From Phycicoccus endophyticus (GTDB lineage: Bacteria; Actinomycetota; Actinomycetes; Actinomycetales; Dermatophilaceae): DNA of 64,000 nucleotides. Where the stretch lies: positions 186,001 to 250,000 of the forward strand of contig NZ_JAANCN010000001.1 of NCBI RefSeq assembly GCF_011326735.1, given 5' to 3'. Positions 17,222-28,729 of this stretch are shown in pieces. A program made the translations under genes and the position numbers. The first letter of the stretch is position 1. Each line of letters starts with the position of its first letter. The notes under the pieces are model-generated. The model had not been told where the DNA came from, made no database searches, and saw nothing but the letters and a program-made list of their open reading frames with translations.

Positions 17222-17416
17222 ATGCCGAAGAACAAGACGCACAGCGGCACCAAGAAGCGCTTCCGGGTCACCGGCTCGGGCAAGGTGATGCGCGAGCAGG
17301 CCGGTCACGTCCACAAGTTCCACGAGAAGACCCCGCAGAAGGCCCGCCGCCTCTCCAAGGACGTGCTCGTCTCCCCGGCGGACACCAAGAAGGTCAAGAA
17401 GCTCCTCGGCAAGTGA
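17222..17416 (+). CDS. rpmI: Ribosomal protein bL35
   Basis: 64 aa, very basic. MPKNKTHSGTKKRFRVTGSG is the family N-terminus. Component of the 50S subunit, second gene of the infC operon; AAGGAG (17208-17213) precedes the ATG. Confidence 0.98.
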   Translation: MPKNKTHSGTKKRFRVTGSGKVMREQAGHVHKFHEKTPQKARRLSKDVLVSPADTKKVKKLLGK

Positions 17417-17463
17417 GCCGGTCCACCCCCCAGAACTGACGAAGCAGAGCAAGGAGAACTCAC

Positions 17464-17838
17464 GTGGCACGCGTGAAGCGGGCGGTCAACGCCCAGAAGA
17501 AGCGCCGGGTCGTCCTCGAGCAGGCGAGCGGTTACCGCGGGCAGCGCTCGCGCCTGTACCGCAAGGCCAAGGAGCAGGTCACCCACAGCCTCGGCTACGC
17601 CTACCGCGACCGCCGGGCCCGCAAGGGCGACTTCCGGCGCCTGTGGATCCAGCGGATCAACGCCGCCGCCCGCGCCCAGGGCATGACGTACAACCGGTTC
17701 ATCCAGGGCCTCAAGGCCGCCGAGGTCGAGGTCGACCGCCGCATGCTCGCCGAGCTCGCGGTCAACGACGAGGCCGCCTTCGCCGCGCTCGTCGAGGTCG
17801 CCAAGGCCCACCAGGGCGCCGAGAAGGTCTCCGCCTGA
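17464..17838 (+). CDS. rplT: Ribosomal protein bL20
   Basis: 124 aa, binds 23S rRNA early in 50S assembly and represses its own operon in bacteria studied. [20 protein letters not shown] and [20 protein letters not shown] are diagnostic. GTG 17464 has AAGGAG upstream (17450-17455). The C-terminal tail after [14 protein letters not shown] is slightly extended. Confidence 0.98.
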   Translation: MARVKRAVNAQKKRRVVLEQASGYRGQRSRLYRKAKEQVTHSLGYAYRDRRARKGDFRRLWIQRINAAARAQGMTYNRFIQGLKAAEVEVDRRMLAELAVNDEAAFAALVEVAKAHQGAEKVSA

Positions 17839-17849
17839 GCCGAGCCGCG

Positions 17850-18653
17850 GTGCTGACCAACCCCCGGTCGGACCGGGTGCGACAGGTCCGCGCGCTGCAC
17901 AAGCGGCCGGTGCGCCAGCGCACCGGCCGCTTCTGCGTCGAGGGACCCCAGGGCGTGCGGGAGGCCGTCCGGCACGCGCCCGGGCGCGTCCGGGACGTCT
18001 ACGTCACCCCGCAGGCCGCCGAGCGGTACGCCGAGGACATCCTCGCGCCCGCCCGCGCGGCCGACCTGTGGGTCCACGAGGTCTCGGGCGAGGTCCTCGC
18101 GGCGATGGCCGAGGCCCAGGCGCCCCAGGGCGTGCTCGCCGTCGTCGAGGATGCACCGGTGACCCTCGCGCAGGTGCTCGAGGCCGGCCCGCGCCTCCTC
18201 GTCCTCCTCTCCAGCGTGCGGGACCCGGGCAACGCCGGCACGGTCGTGCGGGGCGCCGACGCCGCGGGGGCCGACGCCGTGCTCGTCAGCGAGGCCTCGG
18301 TCGACGTGCACTCCCCGAAGGTCGTGCGCTCCACGGCCGGCTCGCTCTTCCACCTACCCGTCGTCACGGGCCTGGAGGTGGCCGGGACGATCGAGGCGCT
18401 GCGGGCCCGTGGCGTGCGCTGCTACGCGGCCGACGGTGCCGGGAGCACCCTCCTGCCGGAGGCCGACCTGGGCCCGCCGCACTGCTGGGTCATGGGCAAC
18501 GAGGCCCGCGGGCTGCCGGCCCCGACGCGAGCGGCCTGCGACGACGTCGTGCGGGTGCCCGTCTACGGCCGGGCCGAGTCGCTCAACCTCGCGATGGCCG
18601 CCACCGTCTGTCTGTACGCCTCCGCGACGGCCCAGCGTCCGGCCGCGCGGTAG
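17850..18653 (+). CDS. TrmH/SpoU-family rRNA 2'-O-methyltransferase
   Basis: 267 aa from GTG 17850, chosen as the first start after rplT giving the usual N-terminal substrate-binding domain (RTGRFCVEGPQGVREAV). The knotted SPOUT domain shows motif 1 SSVRDPGNAGTVVRGADAAG, motif 2 CWVMGNEARGLP and motif 3 ESLNLAMAATVCLYA. It methylates a ribose in rRNA (TsnR-like location next to rplT, as in Mycobacterium Rv1644); the exact site is not inferable. It is probably co-transcribed with rplT (12-nt gap). Confidence 0.93.
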   Translation: MLTNPRSDRVRQVRALHKRPVRQRTGRFCVEGPQGVREAVRHAPGRVRDVYVTPQAAERYAEDILAPARAADLWVHEVSGEVLAAMAEAQAPQGVLAVVEDAPVTLAQVLEAGPRLLVLLSSVRDPGNAGTVVRGADAAGADAVLVSEASVDVHSPKVVRSTAGSLFHLPVVTGLEVAGTIEALRARGVRCYAADGAGSTLLPEADLGPPHCWVMGNEARGLPAPTRAACDDVVRVPVYGRAESLNLAMAATVCLYASATAQRPAAR

Positions 18654-18656
18654 CGT
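18651..18656 (+). promoter_or_regulatory. -10-like TAGCGT before the histidine kinase (leaderless start)
   Basis: TAGCGT, which contains the stop codon of the methyltransferase, lies 7 nt before the kinase ATG; there is no Shine-Dalgarno. Confidence 0.45.
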
Positions 18657-18663
18657 GCGGCCC

Positions 18664-19746
18664 ATGCCCGAACGGTTCCTCGTGCCGGACGGGGTGGACG
18701 CCCCCTGGCCGGACCTCGTCCCGGACGGCCTCGTCGCCGCCGTCGGCGACGCCCGCACGGTGGCGCTGATGAACGCCCGGGCCGAGCAGATCACCGGGCT
18801 GTGCGCCGAGGACGTCCTCGGCCGGGACCTTTTGCAGGCCCTTCCCCTCCAGGACCTCGGGGGAGAGTCGTGGTGGGCGCTCACCAACCCGTGGGCGGGG
18901 CTGGCAACCCGCACCGGCCACCGGGAGCGGCTGCTCGTCCTGCCCAGCGGCCGCGAGCTGCTCGTCACCGCGCGGTACAACCGCTCCGTGCGCGGCGGGC
19001 CGGTGGAGTCCGTGGTCCTCGCCCTCCGGGACGCGGAGGGGCGGCGGCGGGCGGAGGCGGAGAGCGCGGCCCTGCTCACCGCGGTCGCCCACGAGCTGCG
19101 CTCGCCCCTCACGGGGGTCAAGGGCTTCTCCTCGACCCTCCTGCGCAACTGGGAGCGGTTCACCGACGACCAGAAGCGGCTGATGCTCGAGACGATCGAG
19201 GCCGACGCCGGCCGGGTCACCCGGCTGATCACCGAGCTGCTCGACACCTCGCGGATCGGAGCCGGCCGGCTCACCGTGCACGCCCAGCCGCTGCCGGTGC
19301 GCCCCTGCCTCGAGACCGAGGTCGAGCGACGGGTGGCCGCCGGCACCCCGAGGGAGCAGTTCGAGGTCGAGGTCGAGGACGGGGTGGAGGTCGTGTGGGC
19401 CGACCCCGACCGGCTGGCCCAGGTGGTGACCAACCTCGTGGACAACGCCCTGCGCCACGGCCGGGGTCTCGTGCGGCTCACGGCGCAGCGTTCGCGATGG
19501 GGCGGGCCGCCCGCGGTCGACCTCGTCGTGGCCGACGACGGGGACGGCATCGCGCCCCAGCACCGCGAGCTCGTCTTCTCCCGTTTCTGGCAGGGGGGTG
19601 CCAAGCACGGCACCGGGCTCGGCCTCTACCTCGTGCGCGGCCTCGTCGCGGCGCACGGGGGCCGCGTCGTCGTCGAGGACGCGGCCGGCGGCGGAGCGCT
19701 GCTGCGAGCGACCTTCCCCGACCTCGACGCGCCCGAGGCCCTCTAG
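18664..19746 (+). CDS. Orphan cytosolic PAS-domain sensor histidine kinase
   Basis: 360 aa. N-terminal PAS-like domain (about 15-125: VAAVGDARTVALMNARAEQI), then HisKA with H-box LLTAVAHELRSPLTGVKGF (phospho-acceptor His143), and HATPase with N-box NLVDNALRHG, G1 DDGDGIAP, F FSRFWQGG and G2 GTGLGLYLVRGL. No membrane segment, so it senses an internal signal. No response regulator gene is adjacent. The position between the rRNA methyltransferase and pheS is, from memory, conserved in other actinobacteria, where the partner is also unlinked. It converges on katA with a shared hairpin (19724-19763). Confidence 0.92.
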   Translation: MPERFLVPDGVDAPWPDLVPDGLVAAVGDARTVALMNARAEQITGLCAEDVLGRDLLQALPLQDLGGESWWALTNPWAGLATRTGHRERLLVLPSGRELLVTARYNRSVRGGPVESVVLALRDAEGRRRAEAESAALLTAVAHELRSPLTGVKGFSSTLLRNWERFTDDQKRLMLETIEADAGRVTRLITELLDTSRIGAGRLTVHAQPLPVRPCLETEVERRVAAGTPREQFEVEVEDGVEVVWADPDRLAQVVTNLVDNALRHGRGLVRLTAQRSRWGGPPAVDLVVADDGDGIAPQHRELVFSRFWQGGAKHGTGLGLYLVRGLVAAHGGRVVVEDAAGGGALLRATFPDLDAPEAL

Positions 19747-19763
19747 GGCCCCGGGCGCGTCGA
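19724..19763. terminator. Bidirectional terminator between kinase gene and katA
   Basis: 18-position stem, 19724-19741 with 19746-19763, one A/C mismatch (19736/19751), loop TCTA. It spans the last codons of the kinase gene and ends 10 nt before the katA stop, so it can serve both convergent genes. Confidence 0.7.
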
Positions 19764-19772
19764 CGGTGCGGC

Positions 19773-21344
19773 TCAGGCGCCGGCGGTCTCCGGCAGCGGC
19801 TCGCGGACCTCGGCCTTGTCGTCGTCGGCGACGCCGGGGATCGGGTCGCCGGCGCCGGCACGCACCCGCTGCTCGATCCGGGCGCCGACCTGGGCGTCGA
19901 CGTTCTTCCAGTACACGAACGCGCGCTCGAGGACGTCCTCGCGCACGCCGTCGAGGGCGCCCGCGACGGTCTCGACGAACCGGTCGCGGGCGGCGTCGTC
20001 GAAGACCTCGCGCACGAGCGCCCCGGCCTGGCCCCAGTCGTCGTCCTCGGCGTGCAGGACGTAGGCCTGCCGGACCATCTCGCCGTCGGCCTCCCATCCC
20101 TCCGGCACCGGGCCCTGGAAGGCCGAGTGGCCCCGGCCCATGCTGTTGGGGATGTACGTCGGCCCCGGGTCGACCTGGTAGTTCATCGCCCCGTCGAAGA
20201 CGAGGTGGTTCTCCCGCTCCTGCACCGAGGGCAGCGGCCGGTTGACCGGCAGCTGGTGGTGGTTGGTCCCGACCCGGGCGCGGTGGGCATCGGCGTAGGA
20301 GAACACCCGGGCGAGGAGCATCTTGTCCGGCGAGAAGCCGATGCCCGGCACGACGTTGCTCGGCGCGAACGCGGCCTGCTCGATCTGGGCGAAGTGGTTG
20401 ACCGGGTTCTCGTTGAGCTCGAAGGTGCCGACCTTGACCAACGGGTAGTCCGAGTGCGGCCACACCTTCGTCAGGTCGAACGGGTTGAACCGGTAGTCCT
20501 TGGCGTCCGCGTAGGGCATGGCCTGGATGTACAGGGTCCACGAGGGGAACTCACCCGCCTCGATGGCCTCGAAGAGGTCGCGCCGGTGGAAGTCGGAGTC
20601 GGCGCCGGCGAGCCGCTCGGCCTCCTCGTTGGTGAGGTTCTCGACGCCCTGGTCGGTGTGGAAGTGGAACTTCACCCAGTGCTTCTCGCCCGCGGCGTTG
20701 GTCATCAGGTAGGTGTGCGAGCCGTACCCGTTCATGTGCCGCCACGAGCTCGGGAGCCCGCGGTCGCCCATGAGGTAGGTGACCTGGTGGGCCGACTCGG
20801 GGGAGTTGGTCCAGAAGTCCCACTGCATCGTGCCGTCGCGCAGCCCGGAGTCGGCGAGGCGCTTCTGGCTGCGGATGAAGTGCGGGAACTTCATCGGGTC
20901 CCGGAGGAAGAAGACCGGGGTGTTGTTGCCGACGAGGTCCCAGTTGCCCTCCTCGGTGTAGAACCGGGTGGCGAAGCCGCGCACGTCGCGCCAGGTGTCT
21001 GGCGAGCCGAGCTCGCCGGCGACGGTGGAGAAGCGGGCGAGGGTGCGCACCGTCGCGCCGGGCTGGAAGACGGCGGCCTTGGTGTAGCGCGTGATGTCCT
21101 CGGTGCACGTGAAGGTGCCGAAGGCGCCCGAGCCCTTGGCGTGCGGCTTGCGCTCGGGGATGTTCTCGCGGTTGAAGTGGGCCAGGGTGTCGAGCAGGTG
21201 CACGTCGTGGAGCATCAGCGGGCCGTTGGGGGACAGGCTCAGGCTGTGCTCGTCGCTCTCCGCGGCGGCGCCGTTGGCCATCGTCGAGCCGGTCGGCGTG
21301 CCGAGCTGCTCGGGGTGGTCGTAGGGAGTGGTGTCGGTCGTCAT
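19773..21344 (-). CDS. katA: Monofunctional haem catalase
   Basis: Decomposes H2O2; 523 aa from ATG 21344, chosen because GAAGGAG lies 5 nt upstream; an earlier in-frame ATG lacks this. Active-site block [20 protein letters not shown] with catalytic His68, distal Asn in [14 protein letters not shown], and the haem-Tyr signature [23 protein letters not shown]-terminal extension (about 480-523, acidic) is short, so it is a small-subunit type. Divergent from the MFS gene; a promoter with an overlapping dyad is seen upstream. Confidence 0.96.
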   Translation of the reverse strand: MTTDTTPYDHPEQLGTPTGSTMANGAAAESDEHSLSLSPNGPLMLHDVHLLDTLAHFNRENIPERKPHAKGSGAFGTFTCTEDITRYTKAAVFQPGATVRTLARFSTVAGELGSPDTWRDVRGFATRFYTEEGNWDLVGNNTPVFFLRDPMKFPHFIRSQKRLADSGLRDGTMQWDFWTNSPESAHQVTYLMGDRGLPSSWRHMNGYGSHTYLMTNAAGEKHWVKFHFHTDQGVENLTNEEAERLAGADSDFHRRDLFEAIEAGEFPSWTLYIQAMPYADAKDYRFNPFDLTKVWPHSDYPLVKVGTFELNENPVNHFAQIEQAAFAPSNVVPGIGFSPDKMLLARVFSYADAHRARVGTNHHQLPVNRPLPSVQERENHLVFDGAMNYQVDPGPTYIPNSMGRGHSAFQGPVPEGWEADGEMVRQAYVLHAEDDDWGQAGALVREVFDDAARDRFVETVAGALDGVREDVLERAFVYWKNVDAQVGARIEQRVRAGAGDPIPGVADDDKAEVREPLPETAGA

Positions 21345-21379
21345 GGCTGCTCCTTCGGTGCGGTTTCCCCGTCCCTGCC

Positions 21380-21414
21380 ACCTTGGCACCTTGTCTGGAA
21401 CCAGTCAAGACAAG
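21380..21414 (-). promoter_or_regulatory. katA promoter with overlapping operator dyad
   Basis: On the minus strand TTGACT (21408-21403) and CAAGGT (21385-21380) are separated by 17 nt. A dyad with 7-bp arms CTTGTCT (21390-21396) and AGACAAG (21408-21414), centre 21402, covers the -35/spacer. A peroxide- or iron-responsive repressor (Fur/PerR type, CatR) is the natural candidate; no such gene is in the window. Confidence 0.55.
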
Positions 21415-21472
21415 CGGGGTGGGCGGTGGCCCCGTCCCGCTCGCGTGGCGGGGTCCACCACCTGGTGCCACG

Positions 21473-22657
21473 ATGTCGCGGGTGACGACGGTGACCTTCG
21501 CGCCCTACCGGCGCGTCCTCTCCCGGGCCGGGCTCCGTCGCATCCTCGTCCTCGGGGCTCTGACCCGGGCGCCGATGTTCGCGACCGGCGTGCTCGTCAC
21601 CGTCCACGTCGTCACCACCCTCGGGCGCAGCTACGGGATGGCCGGGATCGTCGGTGCCGCCGTGACGAGCGCGGTGGCGGTCAGCGGGCCGTGGCGCGGC
21701 CGGCTGCTCGACCGGTACGGCCTGCGCCGGGTGGTCGCGCCCTCGGTCCTGGTCTCGGGGACGTGCTGGGCGCTTGCCCCGTTCGTGGGCTACTGGCCCC
21801 TGCTCGTCCTGGCGACCCTCGCCGGGCTCTTCGTCGTCCCGGTCTCCTCGGTCATCCGCCAGGCGGTCATCGCCGCCGTCGACGAGCAGGACCGGCGCAC
21901 CGCGATCTCCCTGGACTCCTCGGTCATCGAGCTGTCCTTTATGGCGACACCGGCCCTCGCGGTGTGGGCCGCGACCCAGTGGTCGACCGTGTGGGTGCTC
22001 TTCTCGGTCCAGGCCCTCGGTGCCGTCGCCGGGCTCGGTCTCTGGCTCGCCGACCCGCCGCTGCGCTCGGAGAGCGAGCCCGGCGCCTCCGTCCACGGCG
22101 TCGGACGGGCGGCGTGGTTCACCGGGCCGTTCCTCACGGTGCTCGTCATGGTCGCCGCGACCGCGGTGATCCTCGCCGGCTCCGACCTGACCTTCGTCGC
22201 CGCCGTCCGCACCCTCGGGGCGGTGAGCGCCCTCGGGGTCGTGCTCGTGCTGTGGGGGCTCGGCTCCCTCGTCGGCGGCCTGCTCTACGGCGCCCTCCCG
22301 CGCGAGGTCCCCGCCCGGTGGCTGCTCGGTGCGCTCGCCCTCGTCACCGCGCCCATGGCTCTGGCGACGAGCGTGCTCCAGCTGGCCCTGCTCGCCCTCC
22401 TCGCGGGTCTGCTGTGCGCCCCGACGATCACGGCGACCGTCGACGAGGTGGCCCGGCTGGTGCCGGCGCAGGTGCGCGGGGAGGCGATGGGCTGGCACGG
22501 CTCGTCGCTCACCGCCGGCGGTGCCCTCGGCGCGCCCTTCGCGGGCTTCGTCGTCGACCACTACGGCGCCGGCGGGGGGTTCCTCGCCGTCGCCGTCGTC
22601 GGCGCCGCGGTGGCCCTGCTCGGGTTCGCCGCCAGGACGCCCCGCCGCGGGCGCTAG
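21473..22657 (+). CDS. Major facilitator superfamily transporter
   Basis: 394 aa integral membrane protein with about 12 hydrophobic segments. The MFS motif A-like loop is GRLLDRYGLRRVV (after TM2); a second copy FAGFVVDHYG occurs near TM10-11. It belongs with drug/sugar-type MFS exporters by pattern, but the substrate cannot be named. ATG 21473 gives MSRVTTVTFAPYRR; no strong Shine-Dalgarno. It is divergent from katA across 128 nt and upstream of the pheS leader, so transcripts may read into the pheST attenuator. Confidence 0.85.
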   Translation: MSRVTTVTFAPYRRVLSRAGLRRILVLGALTRAPMFATGVLVTVHVVTTLGRSYGMAGIVGAAVTSAVAVSGPWRGRLLDRYGLRRVVAPSVLVSGTCWALAPFVGYWPLLVLATLAGLFVVPVSSVIRQAVIAAVDEQDRRTAISLDSSVIELSFMATPALAVWAATQWSTVWVLFSVQALGAVAGLGLWLADPPLRSESEPGASVHGVGRAAWFTGPFLTVLVMVAATAVILAGSDLTFVAAVRTLGAVSALGVVLVLWGLGSLVGGLLYGALPREVPARWLLGALALVTAPMALATSVLQLALLALLAGLLCAPTITATVDEVARLVPAQVRGEAMGWHGSSLTAGGALGAPFAGFVVDHYGAGGGFLAVAVVGAAVALLGFAARTPRRGR

Positions 22658-22667
22658 GGTGGGTGGC

Positions 22668-22727
22668 GTGACGACACCAGCGCAGCGATTTACCGGGCCC
22701 TCGGGCCCGAGCGCGCGCCTGTTCTGA
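22668..22727 (+). CDS. Candidate pheST leader peptide (19 aa, Phe at end)
   Basis: GTG 22668 opens a 20-codon frame reading MTTPAQRFTGPSGPSARLF then TGA. Phe codons are at position 8 (TTT) and as the last sense codon (TTC), just before a strong GC hairpin. A hairpin CGGGCC/GGCCCG lies between them inside the ORF. The arrangement is that of a ribosome-mediated transcription attenuator sensing charged tRNA-Phe. The ribosome binding site is weak (AGGGTGGG). Only two Phe codons, so this is a hypothesis. Confidence 0.45.
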   Translation: MTTPAQRFTGPSGPSARLF

Positions 22728-22736
22728 GCGCCGTCC

Positions 22737-22761
22737 GTGCCCCGGCCGGCTGCCGGGGCAC
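22737..22761 (+). terminator. Attenuator hairpin upstream of pheS
   Basis: Perfect 10-bp stem GTGCCCCGGC (22737-22746) with 22752-22761, 5-nt loop, starting 10 nt after the leader-peptide stop. No T-tract follows. A TAGACT hexamer at 22811-22816 could be a separate promoter for pheS downstream of it. Confidence 0.5.
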
Positions 22762-22851
22762 CACCTCGCCCGGGGGCCGAGCCCCGTCCCTCCCCGCGCG
22801 CGGCGCTCCCTAGACTCACACCGCGCCCCCACCGACGACGAAGTGGACCCG

Positions 22852-23946
22852 ATGTCCGGACCGAACACCAGCTACGACCCCGTCGAGGTCGCGGCCCTCG
22901 ACCCCAGCGCGCTCGACGCGGCCGTCGAAGCCGCCCTCGCGGCCGCCGCCGCGGCGGCCACGCTCGAGGAGCTCAAGGCGGCGCGGGGAGCCCACCAGGG
23001 CGACCGCAGCCCCCTGGCGCTCGCCAACCGCGAGATCGGCGCCCTGCCCCCGAGCGCCCGGGCCGAGGCGGGCAAGCGGGTCGGTGAGGCCCGCGGCCGG
23101 GTGGGGCGGGCCTTCGCCGCCCGCCAGGCCGACCTCGAGGCCGAGCGCGACGCCCGCATCCTCGTCGAGGAGGCGGTCGACGTCACGCTGCCCACGGGCC
23201 GGCGGCCGCTCGGGCGCCGGCACCCCGTGGAGCTGATGTCCCAGCGGATCGCCGACCTCTTCGTCGGGCTCGGCTGGGAGGTCGTCGAGGGGCCCGAGAT
23301 CGAGGCCGAGTGGTTCAACTTCGACGCCCTGAACTTCGACGCCGACCACCCCGCCCGGCAGATGCAGGACACCTTCTACGTCGACCCCCCGCAGGGAGGT
23401 CTCGTCCTGCGCACGCACACCTCTCCGGTGCAGGCGCGCACGCTGCTCGAGCGGGGCGTCCCCGTGTACGTCGCCGCGATCGGCCGGGTCTTCCGCACCG
23501 ACGAGCTGGACGCCACCCACATGCCGGCCTTCCACCAGGTGGAGGGCCTCGCCGTCGACGAGGGCATCACGATGGCCCACCTCAAGGGCACCCTCGACCG
23601 GCTCGCGGCCGAGCTCTTCGGCGAGGGCATCACCACCCGGCTGCGCCCCTCGTACTTCCCGTTCACCGAGCCGAGCGCGGAGATGGACCTGCGCTGCTTC
23701 GTCTGCCGCGGCGAGGACCCGCAGTGCCGCGCCTGCAAGGGCACGGGCTGGATCGAGTGGGGTGGCTGCGGGATGGTCAACCGCAACGTGCTGACCGCCT
23801 GCGGGGTCGACCCCGAGCGCTACACCGGGTTCGCCTTCGGCATGGGCGTGGACCGGGCGCTGATGTTCCGCACCGGGGCGAGCGACATGCGGGACATGAT
23901 CGAGGGCGACGTGCGCTTCGACGCACAGTTCGGGATGGAGGTCTGA
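22852..23946 (+). CDS. pheS: Phenylalanyl-tRNA synthetase alpha chain
   Basis: Charges tRNA-Phe as an alpha2beta2 tetramer with PheT. 364 aa from ATG 22852 (MSGPNTSYDP is the usual start in relatives; GTG 22843 adds three residues). N-terminal coiled coil to about 100, then the class II catalytic domain: motif 1 HPVELMSQRIADLF, motif 2 region RVFRTDELDATHMPAFHQVE, motif 3 FGMGVDRALMFR. A four-Cys cluster CFVCRGEDPQCRACKG precedes motif 3. pheT overlaps by 1 nt (TGATG). Confidence 0.97.
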   Translation: MSGPNTSYDPVEVAALDPSALDAAVEAALAAAAAAATLEELKAARGAHQGDRSPLALANREIGALPPSARAEAGKRVGEARGRVGRAFAARQADLEAERDARILVEEAVDVTLPTGRRPLGRRHPVELMSQRIADLFVGLGWEVVEGPEIEAEWFNFDALNFDADHPARQMQDTFYVDPPQGGLVLRTHTSPVQARTLLERGVPVYVAAIGRVFRTDELDATHMPAFHQVEGLAVDEGITMAHLKGTLDRLAAELFGEGITTRLRPSYFPFTEPSAEMDLRCFVCRGEDPQCRACKGTGWIEWGGCGMVNRNVLTACGVDPERYTGFAFGMGVDRALMFRTGASDMRDMIEGDVRFDAQFGMEV

Positions 23947-26491
23947 TGCGGGTCCCCGTCGACTGGCTGCGCGAGTACGTCGAGGTCCCCTCGGAGGCGA
24001 CCGGCCAGGACATCGCCGCCGCCCTGGTCTCCGTCGGGCTCGAGGAGGAGGCCGTCCACACCGGTGGGGTCAGGGGCCCGCTCGTCGTGGGCCGGGTCCT
24101 CACGATGGAGCCGGAGGCGCACAAGAACGGCAAGACGGTCAACTGGTGCTCGGTCGACGTCGGCGCGGCCAACGGCACCGGCGAGCCCCAGGGCATCGTC
24201 TGCGGCGCCCACAACTTCGCGCCCGGCGACCACGTCGTCGTCGTCCTCCCCGGTGGGGTCCTCCCGACGCCCGACGGTCCGCTCGAGGTGTCCGCCCGCA
24301 GGACCTACGGGCACGTCTCGGCCGGCATGATCTGCTCCGAGCGCGAGCTGGGCCTCGGCGAGGACCACGACGGGATCCTCGTCCTCGAGCGCCGCTACGC
24401 CGAGGACCCGGACGCCCTCGCGCGGTGCGTGCCCGGCGCGGACGCCCTCGCGCTGCTCGGCCTGGACCGCGAGACCGTCGAGGTCAACGTCACGCCGGAC
24501 CGTGGGTACTGCTTCTCCGTGCGGGGGGTGGCCCGCGAGTACGCCCACGCCAGCGGAGCCACCTTCACCGACCCGGTCCAGGCGCTGGCCGCGGCGGCCC
24601 CCGGGCCCACCGCCTCGGGCTACCCGGTCCGGGTCGCCGACGACGCACCGGTCCGCGGGCGGGCCGGCTGCGACCGGTTCGGTGCCCGGGTCGTGCGGGG
24701 GCTGGACGTCGCCGCCCCCACCCCGCAGTGGATGCGCACCCGGCTCACCGAGGCCGGCATGCGCCCGATCTCGCTGGCCGTCGACGTCACCAACTACGTC
24801 ATGCTCGGGCTGGGGCAGCCGCTGCACGCCTACGACCTGGCCACCCTCGGCAGCGAGATCGTCGTGCGCCGGGCGCGGCCGGGGGAGCGGCTGCGCACCC
24901 TCGACGACGTCGAGCGCACGCTCGACCCGCAGGACCTGCTCATCACCGACGGCGGCGAGACGCCGCTCGGGCTCGCCGGCGTCATGGGCGGCGCGAGCAC
25001 TGAGGTCTCCGGGGCGACGACGGACGTCCTCCTCGAGGCCGCGCACTTCGACCCGGTGACCATCGCCCGGTCCGCACGCCGGCACCGGCTGCCCTCGGAG
25101 GCGTCACGACGCTTCGAGCGGGGTGTCGACCCCGCGCTGGGCCCGGCGGCCCTCCAGCTGGCCGTCGAGCTGCTCGTGCGCTACGGCGGGGGAGAGGCCG
25201 GGGAGGAGGTCACCGACGTCGGCAGCCCGCAGCCGCCGGCCCCGGTCGCGATGGACGTCGACTTCCCGAGCCGGCTCGTCGGTGTCGACTACGCCCGCGG
25301 CACGGTCGTGTCGGTCCTCGAGGCCATCGGCTGCGCCGTGGACGGGCATGCCGACCGGCTCACGGTGACCCCGCCGTCCTGGCGCCCCGACCTGCGCACC
25401 GCCGAGGACCTCGTCGAGGAGGTCGCCCGCATCCACGGCTACGCGCGCATCCCCTCGGTACTGCCCACCCCGCCCGGCGGGTCCGGGCTCAGCCACGCCC
25501 AGCGGGTTCGCCGCACCGTGGCCGACGTGCTCGCCGCGCGGGGGCTCTTCGAGGTCTGGGGTGCGCCGTTCGTCGGCGAGGACCGGCTCGCCGCCCTCGG
25601 GCTCGACGTCGCCGCCGAGACCGCCCGCACGGTCCGGGTCGCCAACCCGCTCTCGGACGAACAGCCGTGGATGCGTCCGAGCCTGCTCGCCACCCTGGTC
25701 GACGCCCTGCGCCGCAACGTCTCCCGGGGTGCCAAGGACGTCGCCCTCTTCGAGGTCGGTCTCGTCACCGCCCTCGACGGGCCGCAACGCGCGGCCCCCA
25801 CCGTCGAGGTCGGGGTGCTGCCCCCACCGGAGACGCTCGCGGCGATCCGCGAGGCCGTCCCGCCCCAGCCGCGCCACCTGGCCGTGCTGCTCACCGGTGA
25901 GCTGGACCGTGCCGGCTGGTGGGGCCCCGGGCGACGCGCCGACCTCGGCGACGTGCTCGAGCTCGTCGACGCACTGGCCGAGGCGCTCGCCGTGGAGACG
26001 GTCGTCACCGCCGACGACGTCATGCCCTGGCACCCGGGCCGCTGCGCCCGGGTGGCCCTCGCGGACGGCACCGTCCTCGGGCACGTCGGCGAGCTGCACC
26101 CGACGGTGGTGCAGGCGCTCGGGCTGCCGCCGCGGACGGTCGGCGGCGAGCTGGACCTCGACGCGCTCACCGTCGCCGCCGACCACCCGGTACGGGCTCG
26201 CACGCTGGCGACCTACCCGATGGCCCAGAGCGACGTCGCCCTCGTCGTCGACCGCGCGGTGCCGGCCGCCGCGGTGCGGGGCTCGCTCGTCGCCGGCGGC
26301 GGCGACCTGCTCGAGGCGGTGCAGCTCTTCGACGTGTTCGAGGGCGAGCAGGTCGGAGCGGGCCGCAAGTCCCTGGCCTACCGGCTGACCTTCCGCTCCC
26401 CGGAGCGGACCCTGACGACCGAGGAGGTCTCCGGCCTGCGCGACGCCGCCGTGGCCGCGGCGGCCCGGGACCACGGGGCGGTGCAGCGGGC

Positions 26492-26495
<4 letters not shown>
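23946..26495 (+). CDS. pheT: Phenylalanyl-tRNA synthetase beta chain
   Basis: 849 aa. N-terminal domain MRVPVDWLREYVEVP, EMAP/OB tRNA-binding domain (about 40-160, with GIVCGAHNF), B3/B4 editing domain (RFGARVVRGLDVAAPTPQWM onwards), B5 domain, class II-like core (RPSLLATLVDALRRN) and a C-terminal FDX-ACB anticodon-binding domain beginning near ATYPMAQSDVALVVD. Length and domain order are standard. Start ATG 23946 shares its A with the pheS stop; the stop overlaps the SDR start. Confidence 0.97.
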
Positions 26496-28725
<2,230 letters not shown>

Positions 28726-28729
<4 letters not shown>

